From Camellia lanceoleosa (lineage: Eukaryota; Streptophyta; Magnoliopsida; Ericales; Theaceae): a DNA stretch of 64,000 nucleotides. Under the pieces are notes generated by a model that worked only from the letters and a program-made list of their open reading frames with translations, ran no database searches and was not told where the DNA came from. The stretch is taken from contig CM045758.1 of assembly GCA_025200525.1 (NCBI GenBank), positions 170,142,101-170,206,100 on the forward strand. Reading direction: 5' to 3'. Position numbers and translations under genes: made by a program. This document shows, piece after piece, positions 1 through 11,992 of the stretch (positions are counted from its first letter, which is position 1; every line of letters starts with the position of its first letter).

Positions 1-2088
1 CTTGTCTAAGTAAGTGCACTTATTTAGCTGGTCTTAACTAGTTGTGTGCTTTGAAGTATTGTTTTGTTTCCAGAATCCCATCAAAAGTTGCCACATCAAT
101 ATTGGGTTTCCATTCTTCAGTCTTACACGTTAAACTTATTGCTGTATCATGTTAAGTTTGTATGCAATGCTTTGATGTTCTAGCCCGTGCTTAGTTAAAG
201 GAGCAAGTCATCAATCCTCCTTTGATGAAATGCATGAGATAAGATTAGCTCTCAACTGATATGATTAGAAAAAGAGGACTTGTCCCTAGTTACACGGGAT
301 ATACCTCTATTTGGATGCCACGATAATTCTCTTCAGTAATACATGGTTACTTGTGGTTTGGTTGTGGTTTACACGATAGATTAACTATTTAAATGTGGTC
401 TTTTGTGTTATTATATGTTTTGCTTTATATTTGGAGGGGAAAAAAATGCGTGATTTTGGTTTGTAGCAAGGAAACATTTATCTAGATCTGTACCCTTTTT
501 CTGAACAGCTCTCCTGAGATTGATCTGCCACTATTTACAACTGAAATAACAACAGAATCAAGTCCTTTCACTCTTGCTCTTGCAAGGCATCTACATTCCA
601 TAGGAGCTAAAATGTATGGGGCTTTCTGGTGTTCGCATTGTCAAGAGCAAAAACAGGTACTTCCTTCTCTGCAATTGCCTCCTGTCTAAATTACCTGCTG
701 ACATATGTAGAATCAATATGACACTGATGTTTACAAAATAATAAAAAAAATAAGAAAGTTGAGATGTGTACAATCACTTCATGTTCAATTTTGTCTCCGT
801 GGTGGTCTCAACAACCCTAGAAGGCCAAAAATCAATTTCTTGGACATGAGACGCAAATCATTATTGTTAATTCCAAAAGTTCAACCAGGATTGTCAACAA
901 ATATTCACAAAATTTTTTATAATGACTAGCATGTTCATGTATGGTATGCTCCATTGAAGTGCTAGATATCCTCGTGAAGTTCCACATATTGATTTCTTGG
1001 GTTCAATAAAGACATTGGAATTCCACATTCAATGATGCACTTGTAATGCTTAAAGAAAAGACAATATTACCACCATGGCATTTCCAAAAGCTTTTGATTG
1101 GATTTTAAGAGGCTTTTCATCCCATTAGCAGTACAATCATACTCTCTTGGCTCATTTATGTAGATGTAGTTGGGGACCACTATTATGTAGCAACATGATC
1201 CCATACTTCGTCAACACCTATCCAATTTTACTAACGAAGTAACTCTTATGACATTTGAAGGATCATGCTCCTTGCCAGCCCTCCTCTCCCTCCACCCATA
1301 GGTTTGACAGTTTGCAATTTAAATGAAAGTCCAACCTTCTTTGTTGGCATATACTTATTTTCGTTTGTACTCTTTGGGTTGTCCACATTCCAATTGATTG
1401 TGATTGTATTCTCTGCCTTACCTTGTAAAGGAATTGTAAGATTTCATTTATTTGCACTGACTGCTGTCTTTTTTGATGCAGACATTTGGACGTGAAGCAG
1501 CAAAGTTGTTAGACTATGTGGAATGCTTCCCTGATGGATATAGGAAAGGGATTAAAATAGCCAAGGCATGTGCTGATGCTAGAATTGAAGGGTTTCCAAC
1601 ATGGGTAATTAATGGCGAGGTGAGGAACCTCTATGCCTGCTAAACCTATGCTCTTTGTTATGGTTGCATGTTTCAAATAGTGGATTTCATTTTCACTCCA
1701 CTAGCATTCTGGAATCTTTGTATCAATTAAGTGTTTATGTGGTTTAACCATTTTCGGGCGTGCATGAGAGATGCTTAGATCTCACTGCCATTTTTTTTAT
1801 TGTTCAATGGGACTTCTCGTGTTTTTTAAACAATCAAAATGATATGGGATTTCCAACTTATAATGTTGGACTGCCTTTTCGAAAGGAATAGGTAGATAAC
1901 TTTGAGTAAGTAGAGATTAAAATAGTGATTGACTGGATCAATTTTTATGGATTTCGTCAATGGATAGTACATGTGCAGCGTCTTTAATATGCCCCATATT
2001 TTATGTGCAGGTTTTGAGTGGAGAACAAGAATTGTCAGAGCTTGCGAGAGCATCTGGATTCAAACTTGATGATTTTATTCTGTCATAA
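1..2088 (+). CDS. LTO1: LTO1, plastid VKOR-thioredoxin fusion oxidoreductase (3' part)
   Basis: This is the C-terminal part of lumen thiol oxidoreductase 1, a thylakoid membrane protein that joins a vitamin-K-epoxide-reductase domain to a DsbA/thioredoxin-like domain and makes disulfides in lumenal proteins (family knowledge). Visible coding exons are 509-656, 1482-1619 and 2011-2088 (TAA). A strong donor, GTAAGT, at 10 suggests that bases 1-9 end the preceding exon; the phases agree (2 nt + 1 nt). The three exons encode 120 aa plus stop. The first carries the redox CXXC in WCSHC, with the hallmark context MYGAFWCSHCQEQK. The second gives YVECFPDGY and KACADARIEGFPTWVINGE, where FPTW holds the cis-Pro typical of thioredoxin folds. 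The third ends ASGFKLDDFILS. The frame is open and intact. The VKOR domain and transit peptide lie to the left of the window. The identification is firm because motif order and the C-terminal end match the family. Confidence 0.9.
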
Positions 2089-2340
2089 TTATTAGATATA
2101 TTACTCAGTACAGCAGTATTATAGTGGATGTACAGCTCCTAAATTATCTTTACGAACTCAAGAGCCTGGGTTCTCTGTAACATTACTTGTAATTGTTGTT
2201 ATCTGCACAAATTTAGCCTGACAAAAAATGAAAAAGAGAGGGAAGGGATTTTGCCTTGCTAATTTTTAGTAAACACCATTTGGAAGTACATTAAAATCTC
2301 TGTGCTGATGAATGAGAATGTTTTCTTTAATAAAAAAGGT
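2089..2340 (+). other. LTO1 3' UTR with likely poly(A) signal
   Basis: About 250 bp of AT-rich DNA follows the LTO1 stop codon. A canonical AATAAA lies at 2329-2334 and a T-rich stretch precedes it. This is the most likely cleavage signal for the transcript. The call rests on motif and position only. Confidence 0.45.
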
Positions 2341-3429
2341 TAAAGAAATTAGGGCATATTTCACTTTGCTCAAGTTGTATGTGTACATAGGTCTCCTGTC
2401 ATTTCAAAGATAATGTGTTCATTTTTTGTAATTTGTGGACTAAAACACATGGGCACATCTTTTATTCTAAATAATGGGATGTGCATGAACACAACTCATA
2501 ACACACGGGTAGGGTAAAAGTGAGAGGAGAGAAATAAAATGGAGATTTTAAGGCAAATTTTCAAGGGAGAAGAGAGGAATAAAATGAAAACTATCCACTA
2601 CAAATAATTGTCTAACGAAAGCCTCCGAACTATTAGCGTAGCCCAGTATAAGATTATCGTGAATGCAGAAAATTTTATTAAAAACAAATCCTAGTGATTC
2701 ATTGGCCAAGATGGTGGAAGGAACCAGGAACCAATTCATCTATTCAGGTGAGTTGTAGCCTCCAATCCGAGGTGAGTTGTAGCCTCCAATCCGAATTGAG
2801 GACGGATTTTTGGGGTGAATTGAGAGGATGGATTTTTGGCGTTAGCTCACTCTCGCTTTGTAGCAATTTTTTCGTCCTATTTTTATAAAAAATTTAATTT
2901 GATAAGTTTTAGTTGTTTCTTTAAATTAAATGATTTTTGTTTTGATATAAAATGAAAAATTTAAGATGAAAGGGGTTTTATTTTATTTTTTTAAACGCAA
3001 GAATTGTAGATACTTTTTAAATATCTTTTCGAGCTTATATTTTTGCTAATACTTGAAGAAAAACAAAATAAACGCAATCAAAAGTCTGCGAAACCAACAA
3101 ATTAGAACTAGAAATTGTAGGGCTGTACCCCAGAGGGGAAGGCCCTTCCAGAAATTCTCAACGGCCCAAGGCGTAACCAAAGGCCGAAGAGGGGGTTTGG
3201 AAATAGTTTTCAACCAGCAATTGACGCGCCTCGGTTATTACCTCACTAGCTGCGTCATTGCCCCAAGCGCAAAGATGCCTTCATTTCTTCGTCTCCTCCT
3301 ATTTTATCCTCAACCACCTCTGTCTCTCTCTTTCCTGCTTCCGATGTGGGATTTGCGTTCCTTCATAAATCCCTAGTAATTTGAAATCAATCACTTTGCT
3401 TGTTAGAGTTTTTTAAAAACACTTTCTAA
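2341..3429. other. Intergenic DNA with one short tandem duplication
   Basis: I see no supportable gene here. A 24-bp unit (GGTGAGTTGTAGCC...) is exactly duplicated at 2747-2770 and 2771-2794. The stretch 3120-3380 is richer in GC than its surroundings and CT-rich near 3290-3340, with the phrase CCGATGTGGGATTTG that often occurs in plant repeats. A 107-aa ORF here has no recognisable domain, and I treat it as chance or a repeat remnant. Confidence 0.4.
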
Positions 3430-3830
3430 AAAATTTTATTTTCTTGTTTTTCGTTTTTTTTTTATTTTTATTGAATTTGTTTAATATTTTCAGTAACTTT
3501 TTTGGATTTTTAGACATACCTAACACAAATATACCTAAAAATAAAAAATTTATGAAAAAAACCTTTTAAAAAATTCACTAAATATCAAAAATATAAAAAA
3601 AAAAGAGAAGTCAGTACATTTTTTGTATTTTTATATATTTATTAATTTTTAAAAATATTTTTTCACAATTTTTTTACTTTTTAAATACATCTAAGTAAGG
3701 TGCATCTAAATTTTTTTTTTAAAAATGTTTAAAATTTTAAAAATATTCACTAAAAATAAAAAAAAATACGAAAATCAAAAAAATTAATTTTTAAAAAACT
3801 TAATCAAAAAAACTAAAACCAAACATACTG
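3430..3830. repeat. AT-rich interspersed repeat, copy A
   Basis: This is a roughly 400-bp block, almost pure A/T, with landmarks in a fixed order: ACATACCTAACACAAATA, then AAATATCAAAAAT, then TTTTTGTATTTTTATATA, then TACATCTAAGTAAGGTGCAT, and an A-rich end with AAAACCAAACATA. The same landmarks recur in the same order and orientation at 56095-56475. The ACATACCTAAC and GTAAGGTGCATC parts are weak inverted complements, so each copy could fold. It is probably a non-autonomous, MITE-like element. I cannot fix exact ends or a target duplication. Confidence 0.45.
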
Positions 3831-3914
3831 AATATTATTCATATACAGTCAAGTAATCCCCTGAAAGGCTGATGGTCCAACTATACATTTTTAGTGCTTC
3901 TCATAATCTCTATG

Positions 3915-3923
3915 TTAAATATA
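3915..3923 (+). repeat. 9-bp target site duplication, left
   Basis: TTAAATATA abuts the left terminus GAGATAATT. It is identical to the nine bases after the right terminus at 20036-20044. Confidence 0.88.
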
Positions 3924-4040
3924 GAGATAATTACCTAAAAATCCTATCAACATGTTTGGTTGTAACTTAGGTTCTATCAAAAAAATTTTGAATCAATAAG
4001 TCCCATTTTTAGGTAAATAGACGTGTTTGCCCTTTAACAT
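3924..4040 (+). repeat. MULE left terminal inverted repeat
   Basis: This is the imperfect inverted counterpart of 19920-20035. Shared landmarks in the same order are a GAT..TTA start, AGTTC/GGTTC followed by an A-rich run, TTTTGAATCA against TTTTAACCAG, then TAAGTCCCAT, then a pyrimidine-rich CCCTT. The divergence of the two arms indicates an old insertion or a naturally degenerate TIR. Confidence 0.7.
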
Positions 4041-4261
4041 AAATAACTGTATATAAAATTCCATTCACGTTATTTACTAGAAAGAAAAAAGAAATCAGTT
4101 AACAGATCAGTTATGGAAGTAACTGAAGATTCGAATCGTGAACGATCTTGAAGGATTTATTGCTTTGGTTCGCTATTATACGTAATTGATTTTTCGATTT
4201 TGATTCGAATAGGAAAGGATCTTGAAAGATTTCTTAGTTTTGTTGGCATTTTGAGTTGAAA

Positions 4262-5862
4262 TGTCACGACCCAACTCCAGGGGCGTAGGGTTGGAATCGC
4301 AACTTACTAACTTACTCTTATTCGAAGCAAATTAAGTTGCGCAAGCGAAAATAAAAATAATTAAACAAAAATTTTATTTCATTTTTACTATTTAAGAAAG
4401 AGGAAATACATTTCTAGGGCTTTCATTATTTTATTATTCAGTGACCAGCTCCGAATAGAAACAAAAGGGAGCAAAAATATAAAAAAAAAGAAAAAGAAAA
4501 AAGAAAGATAAAATAGTGATTCAACATCAGTCCATATGCAGGTTCCATTTTGTGGGGTTATGGATTCCCCTATATCTCACACCGAAGGGGTAATAAATTA
4601 TAAGCACTGCAATGAGTGAGAAATATTATGCCAAGAGTGTAGGGAATACAAAATAACCATGGATAATTAGTTAGGCTAAAATATTTACATAATTTAATTT
4701 GAAATAACAGTTTATTTAAAATGGCAGAATACAGAAATCATGTACATAAATAATCATAATCACGGTATAAAGCGAGCGATCAGAAGTGTAAGTGACGGTG
4801 ATCGTAACAAAGGTCAATGGATCCATGACGAACAGAGGACCACAAAGTGGTCAAATAGAGGTAAGTGGCTATTTAAGTCCCCCAATGCATGGGACTCCCG
4901 TGGTGATACTTATAAAATATAATTGTTTATAAGGTTATAGTCAAATATATACTAAAAGTTAAACAAACATATCCATGTGTTTCCTTTTAAGTAAATAGAG
5001 TTTAGAAAGTAACCCACATAACTGAAATATTTATAAACATAACTTTTATTTATATAACTTACTAAATATAACTTGTATAAAATAAGTTATGGTAACTCAA
5101 AACATTCGTAAAACATATAATGGTAAATCAAAGTATAATATAACTCACCTTAGTTATAACCCTTAGCCTTACTTTACTATAAGAACTTCCCTACTATAAG
5201 TTTCTTTCTCTCGGTTTTTCACTCTTTCTTTCCTTTTCGTTTTCTTTCGTTTTTCCCTTCTTTTTATTTACAATACCTTTGCCCTTTTTTATATTGCAAA
5301 CCGAGCCTTGATGTGAATGCCACGTATCCTCTCTATATGAAGGCATCATTAAGCTAGTAGATTGAGCCTTAATTGTAGATTCAATTCACAGATTTGCATC
5401 TTTACTGGATAAGTATAAATCTCCTCAATATATATATATATGTACTTGGGCCTTTTTGCTTAGGCCAATATTTGCAAGGCATTTGTTGGGCCAACACTAG
5501 CTTAAACTTTTATTATTCATTTTTATTTTCTTTTCTTCTTTTTATTTATTTATTTACTTGTTTTGGTGCTAAATTTTTCAGTGTATCCAATTAAATTACA
5601 TCTTATCACTATATTATTATTCCATATTATTATTTATTTACTATTTTTAACTTTAATTTAACCCAACTAGTATTATAATTTCATTCCATAAATGTGTTAA
5701 CTTGTCCCCAAATAATTTCTAATTAATCCTATATTTGATAACCCAATGCTAAATTAGATTTATATATTTATTTATTTAATAGTCTATCATCACATGCAAC
5801 CATAATTATATATAACTCTAAATATTTATGTGGTACTTAATTAAACGTTCGAGGTGTCACAT
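4262..5862 (-). mobile_element. Solo LTR nested in the MULE
   Basis: This is a 1601-bp LTR without internal region. Read on the minus strand it starts TGTGACACCTCGAACG and ends TTGGGTCGTGACA, the TG...CA limits of an LTR. A perfect 5-bp duplication, TGAAA, flanks it (4257-4261 and 5863-5867). Solo LTRs arise by recombination between the two LTRs of a full element. The end sequence resembles the two other solo LTRs in this window. A Ty3/gypsy origin is likely but cannot be proved from an LTR alone. It sits upstream of the transposase, so it may separate that gene from its TIR promoter. No coding sequence is seen in it. Confidence 0.87.
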
Positions 5863-8267
5863 GAAATCTGTTGGAGTTTGTTATGTGCGATTTCGATTTA
5901 TAAATTGAAGAATTGATATGCTAGATATTTGATCTTCGATCTGGTTTATAGGTATGTATTATTTCAATTTTGTATATTATGTTTTTTTAGAATTTTCTTT
6001 AGTTTTGATTGAATTTATTTATGAGAATATGTTGAATAATTTTGTTTTTACGAATTGAAGACGTGATTTGCTGGATGATTTCTCGGTTTGGTTATTTATT
6101 TTATGAATTGAAAACGTGATTTGTGAAGTATTTGTATTGTTATGAAGTTTTTTGTTCTGGTGTTTATTGTTATGAAGTATTTGTGAAAACTGACAAAGTT
6201 CTTAGTATTGTTCTGGTTTTTATTGATACGATCTTTTTTTTCTTGTTTAGATTGAAAGATAAGTAAAGATTGTAGAAGTGCGCCTATTTTTTTGTTGTAC
6301 AAGTATAATGGTTGTACATTTGCAATTAAGATTGATCAAAATGTTACATATGATCAGTTGGTTGAGAAGTTATGTTTGAAATGGGATAATTTGCAATCTG
6401 ATAATATTTGTTTATCTTACTCATTGTTTGGACATCCTAATTGTACGTTGGACAACAATAAGGAGTTAGATTTGTTGTTGGCATTAGTTGTGCATTTTGA
6501 TTCAAAGTGTATTGATGTTGTTGTGCGAGTAAAAGATTCAATCATTGACTGTGGTTATCTCAACAAAAAATTGGATTATGGAGAAAGAGAGTCAATGTTG
6601 GATCTTGAAGTTTGTGATATTGCATTGTCTCATGACAGCAGTAAGTCTGTGAACTTGTCAAACAGAGCATCTACATCCTCCAAAAGGAATTCAAGGTTGT
6701 AGGTTGAAGAAGAGGTTGATATGTTATCATCATTTTGTCGACACAAGAAAAAAGTACTGTTGTTTGCTGGTTGGGCAATTAGTATTACACATGTAGGACA
6801 TAAATTTGAAGGTGGAATTGTTGAATTTCGTAATGCATTGTCGAAGTTTTCTATTGAGTGTGGATTTGAGTTCATATTTGTTAAGAATGATAAAGTTCGT
6901 GTTACCGCACAATGTTTGTTTAGAGAGACAAAAGGTTGTATGTGGAATGTTCATGGTAGAGTGGAAAATGCTAATGAGTTCTTTTATGTAAGGAAGTTGA
7001 ACAATGTCCACACATGTGGTGCTGAAGTACGTACGATGAATCATTCTCGTATGAGTTCTGATTTAGTTGCTGATTTGATTGTTGAAGGTAATCGTGATAA
7101 TCCATTGACACGTCCAGTTCATGTTGTTCAGGATTTTAAGTCGGGGTATGGGCTGAGAGTTAGTTATCGTCAAGCTTGGTTGGGGGTAGAGAAAGCAAAA
7201 GGTGAGATTTTTGGAGACTACTTAATGTCATTTGACCAGTTAAGATGGTATGTGGATGTTGCAAAGAGCTACAATCCAGGGAGTTACATTGAGTTTGAGT
7301 GTGACGATGATACTAAACGGTTTGAGAGATTATTTGTTTCTTTTCATGGTTCTATTAGTGGATTTGATTATTGTCGACCTCTCTTATTCCTTGATGGCAC
7401 ATTTTTGAAGGGAAGATTTAGAGGAAATTTACTTGCTGCTACAGGAAAAGATGAAAATCAATGTACATAAGAAATCTGTTTTCTCTGTTCTGAAATTGAG
7501 AAAGTTCTCAGTTTAGAAATGTGATTGAATGTTTTAAATTTTATATAATATTGTTGTTGTATATGCATTTTTTATTTTTTCAGTTATTCATTTTAGTGTT
7601 TGATATTTTGAATGTTAAAGTGTTACCATTTTCTAAGAATAATAGAATATTTTCATTTTTTCTGTTGAGTACATATGGGATTCTTTCCTGTTTGTTTTGT
7701 ATTTGTTGGCTTAGAGAATCAAGATAACTGGCATTGGTTTTTGGAGCATTTGAGTAGAATTGTTTCACCAGAACGAAATATTACATTTGTGTCAGATCGT
7801 AACCTTGGATTAGTTGAAGTGTTGCCAAAGGTTTTCCCAACGGCTTTCCATGTTTATTGTTTATATCATTTGAAGATGAACTTGAGGCATCATTTGCGTG
7901 GTATGTTTCATAGATTGAAACAAAAACTGACCACTCAGTTTGGGAAATGTGCATATGGTCTAACTGAAGAAACATTTAATCAATATTTGGTTGAGTTAAA
8001 GACTGAAGGTGGGTCAAGAGTTGAAAGGTTTTTAGATGACATACCATATGATCATTAGAGTAATGCATATTTTCGAGGACAACGCTTTGGAGAGATGTGG
8101 TCAAATGTAGCTAAATCTTTCAATTCGTGGATACAAGAGGAACGCCACTTGCCTATCACAAAGTTGATTGATAGTGTAAGAATTAAGTTAATGAGAAAAA
8201 TTACTAAGAGTAGGGAACTTGTTAATAAATGAAATGGTTTGATATGCCCGAAAATGGAGTCCAAGTT

Positions 8268-10580
8268 TGTAACAACCCTCGTACTGATTACCGTATAACC
8301 ACTGAATTATATACTGATTAATGCTAAACTGAACCGCTAATGACTGATAATTGAACTGATTAAAGTACTGGACAGACTGATTGAAATCGAGACTGAAACT
8401 GAATGATTGAATGACTACCTGTTTGAATTCGTATGTTTAAACTGCTAATTGAAGGCCTTATCGGCGGCCGATTTAGGAACCGTTTAGTGTTTCATGATCA
8501 GAAAAAATATTTGTGATTTTATGGTATTTTTATCTGAAAATTTATTATGAATGATTAAACTAGATTAAATTGAGTTAATTACGAACTTAGGCTTATTTAC
8601 CAAATTGCCACCAATAGTGGACACTTGTTTATTATTATTGGAGCCTTGTATACACTTGAGCATATCAATTTATCAGCCATTCCTTGCTTCCCAACCGACC
8701 AAACTAGTAGAGAGAGAGGGAGATTGAGCTCAAATTGTTGAATGGTTAGAAGAACTTGGAGATTCATAACATAGGTTGCTAGTTTGAACTTCTAGGCAAG
8801 AAATTGAAGACTTAGGTAAGAAAATTACCATCTTCTTGTTATGTTTTAAGTTCCATCTCGCATACACCTTGGTTATAGAGAAGTTAAGTCATGATTTTGC
8901 TCATAGGTGTTGAATTGAAGATCAATTGTTGCATGTATGGTTGAATTAGTGAAATTGGAGTTGAATTCATGCTTGAATCATACATGCATGTCCATGTTTA
9001 TATTCTAGTTCATGTTTTCAGGATGTTTTCCCACTAATGAGTCCTTTGGACAAGAATTGAAGCTTAAATTTGATTTGAAGCTCATGCATTGCATGTTTTA
9101 AACTTATTCTTGAAAATGGGTTTGAAAATGGATTTAATTGACTCACCTTTGGGGCTTGAATGCATAAATTGGCTTTTGAAACTTGTTATACATTGTTTTG
9201 GGATGTATTCTCCAGAATTTGAGCCCAAGAGGTCGAGAATTGAGTTGTGAATGCTTGGTTTGAGCTAGGAAGGCAACTGAAATTCCAGATTGGCTTCTTC
9301 CTTCAGCGAAGGATTCCTCGCTCGAGCGACCAACGTTTTCCTCTGAGCCCCGCTCGAGCGAAGGATTGGTGGCTCAAGCGTAAAAATCGAACATCCAGTA
9401 CTTTTACTGTTTCATCAGACCGCTCGAGCGAAGGATTGTTCGCTCGAGCGAAGCCTTTGATTTTGCAACCTCGCCGGCGAAGGAAGGCTCGCCGGCGAGG
9501 CCCCTGCTTCAAAGAACTTTTGAAAAGTGCCTTCCAACTGTATTTTTGCATCCTCATCCCATTCTAAGCATTCTTAGGCCTAGTTTAAAGCATCTTAATG
9601 AGAATTTAGACATAGAACCACACCGAGGAATTTAGGGATGTAATTATCATCTTTTCGACTGTGAACTTAGTGTGTGTTCTATTTGTTAACTGTTTAGGGT
9701 TGGCTCACGGGGACGCGCTCTAGCTACTGATAGCCCAATCTCTGTGAGTAACAGATTGTGTAAAGATATGTTCAAATGGTTTTATTTTGAATACCAAACC
9801 GAATCAAGCGAATCGATATTGTTTATTGAATGAATGTATGTCTTGTATTTCAATCAGACAGGCATCCTTAGCCCACTGTTATTGGTATTCTGAGCTCTCG
9901 GTTTCCTTGTGGAACCATACCGATTGATGGCCATCATTATTGTTGGGTTTGTTAAGGCTGGTCCTTTTGGACCCATCTTTATAGGCTAATGGATGTACCA
10001 CATATGGTGATTGATTGAAATCGATTGATCAAATATTGAAAGATTGAAATCAGATAATGAATTGATTTCATTATCAGAAGGACATTCATTCATAACCTCT
10101 TTACACGTTATGTTATTCACCGGGCTTTAGCTCATCGCTTATATATATATGTAGGTGCTCACCACCGCACCGGCTAGGAGCGTGATTGGTCCCCGCTTTG
10201 TCAAGCCACCTATGTGCCTCACCGCGAGGTTCCGAGACGCCATATCATGGCTTGGGGTGTTTGTTTCCAATTGCCTCCTCATGTATTGTACCTTTTGTAT
10301 AGATTTTGATCAGATCGTTGTTCAGGGACTTGATCCTGTCTTGATCGACCGTGAATGATTGTATAGACTGTTTATGGATTGTACTGTTTTGGAACTGTAT
10401 GAATGCATAAAAATGTTTTTGACATTCAGATTTTCAAAGCTCTATGGACACTAGTTATTTACTGTTTTGGCTTCCGCCAGCCCTACTGCTTTGATCAGAC
10501 ATCGCTCAAGAGGCCTTTGGTAATCTCGGACATCGCCGATTCTGATGCTAAACCCATAGGGCCGGGTTTGGGTCGTGACA
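8268..10580 (+). mobile_element. Solo LTR inserted in the transposase frame
   Basis: This is a 2313-bp solo LTR. It starts TGTAACAACCCTCG and ends GGGTCGTGACA, with a perfect 5-bp duplication, AAGTT, at 8263-8267 and 10581-10585. The transposase reading frame is continuous once the LTR and one duplicate are ignored, which proves an insertion into an existing gene. It shares its 3' end and an internal block (GCCTTATCGGCG) with the solo LTR at 26218-29515. It contains a cluster of CTCGAG palindromes (9300-9510) and short chance ORFs without domains. The LTR class is probably Ty3/gypsy (inference). Confidence 0.88.
9300..9510 (+). repeat. Cluster of CGCTCGAGCG palindromes inside solo LTR
   Basis: Within about 210 bp the palindromic core GCTCGAGCG occurs four times (near 9319, 9351, 9421 and 9440). 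A variant GCTCAAGCG lies near 9372, and two CGCCGGCGA versions near 9471 and 9489. Many copies are followed by AAGGATT. The surrounding LTR is AT-rich, so this GC-rich palindromic block stands out. A similar block is present in the related LTR at 28530-28860. It is possibly a transcription-factor or enhancer array (inference). Confidence 0.6.
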
Positions 10581-11042
10581 AAGTTGCATGATGGTTTTAA
10601 TACTTCGAAGCCATGGATTGTTAGTTCATCTGGAAATGATGTCTATGAGGTGCATTCGCATCTATTTGTTTCAGTTGACATTAGTAGACGAATATGTTCT
10701 TGTAGCGAGTGGCAGTTGAAAGGGTTTCCATGTGCACATGCAGTTGGTGCTATACAATAGAATGGACATGATTTGAGTTTATTTATTGATCAATACTTCT
10801 ATGTTCAAAGTTATCGAGAGTCCTATTCTTTTCCCATATATCCTGTTCTTTCAATTTGGAAACCAGATTGTAATGTTGATGGTGATAGTGAGGTTGTTCT
10901 TTCTCCTTTGTCTAAGAAGCAACCAGGAAGGCCAAATAAGAAGAGGATTCGTTCGAATGGTGAGAAAGTAAGGCAAATTACTTGTAGTAGATATGGAAAG
11001 GTTGGCAATCACAATAAGAAATCGTGTAAGGAAGCTTTGTGA

Positions 11043-11992
11043 TTTTTTGTAGCTACTTTGTGATTGTAAAAATTTCGTATTCATAAATTTCTTGAAGTAG
11101 CAGTTTGTGCTGTTGAGCGCTGAGTAATAATTTTCTATGTTTTGAATAAAGTGACATTGAATTGAAAGTGAAAGCATTCTTAGTTTCAAATTTTAATTTT
11201 GCAATTGTTTGTGATAATATTGTTTGGTTGGCTTTTGGAAATAAACTTAACTGTTGAATGTTTGTTTTGATGATTATGTGAATACTGCATAAAAAGTGAA
11301 CATATTCTCAATTTAAGTTTTTAGTTCAAAATAGCTGATTTTGTGATAATAGTGTGAGGCTCTTGTTATGAATTGGAACTAGTTAAAAATGTGATCAATT
11401 GAATGAATGTGAATTAATATTCTAAATAGATGTGGTCAATCCTTTATGTTTTTTTATTAAAGTAACAGTGGACTGAAAGTGAAAATATTCTTTGTTTTGA
11501 ATTTTAGTTTTTCAAATTTTTATAATATTGTGAGGCAACAAATAAATTGTTGTGATAATATTGTTGTTTGAAAATTGAGTGATCTGTAACAAACTGAAAA
11601 TATTCTCAGTTTTAAAGTTTCTAAGTTTGAAAATAAGTGATTGTGAGGCAACAAAACACTGCATAAAAACTGAAAATATAAACAAAAACATCAACAAAGC
11701 ACTGATTGTGATATAGTAAAGTCTTGTGTCCACTATTTTCACATGTAATATTATTTTCACTTTTCCCATATAGTAGTATAAGGAACAGGATAATAGAAAC
11801 TGAGAATATGGACAAAAACATCAACAAAGCTCGAATGCATATATCTTTGAGAGTATGACAAAATATTCCATTACATATCATAGAAATTGTAATATGTTTG
11901 TTAGGTAATATGCTTGGAACTATTAACAAAAACATTAGTCATTGTATCAGAGTGTTACAAAAAAGATTTCATTGAAGGTTATAATCTTGACT
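11043..11992. other. AT-rich spacer between the two convergent MULE genes
   Basis: No gene is seen. The spacer contains loose internal repeats, for example GACAAAAACATCAACAAAGC near 11810 against AACAAAAACATCAACAAAGC near 11679, and several GAAAATATTCTCAGTTT-like stretches. It should hold the 3' ends of both the transposase (+) and the Ulp1-like gene (-) transcripts. Confidence 0.5.

Larger units (their letters stand above)
6292..11042 (+). pseudogene. MURA-type MULE transposase, broken
   Basis: This is a Mutator-like transposase. Domains in order are an N-terminal PB1-like region (6292-6530), a MuDR DNA-binding region (about 6800-7020, with CMWNVHGRV and NNVHTCG), and a MULE DDE domain from LFLDGTFLKGRF (first Asp, near 7396) through ITFVSDRNLG (second Asp, near 7790). 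A SWIM finger CSCSEWQLKGFPCAHA follows at about 10697-10745, then a C-terminal zinc-knuckle remnant. A 207-bp GT-AG intron fits at 7463-7669 and restores the frame. Four in-frame stops break it: 6700-6702, 8056-8058, 8230-8232 and 10758-10760. A solo LTR splits it after 8267, and the frame resumes exactly at 10581-10586. The site where families usually show the catalytic Glu (AES) reads AKS, and the zinc knuckle has lost one Cys (CSRY). The true start codon is not clear; 6292 is TTG. It cannot make a full transposase. Confidence 0.9.

Noticed and set aside
3053..3376. 107-aa ORF with basic N-terminal half
   Set aside because: No domain, no neighbouring exon that fits, and composition like a repeat remnant.
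9247..10591. Short ORFs (61-106 aa) inside the solo LTR
   Set aside because: They lie in a non-coding LTR on both strands and show no domain.
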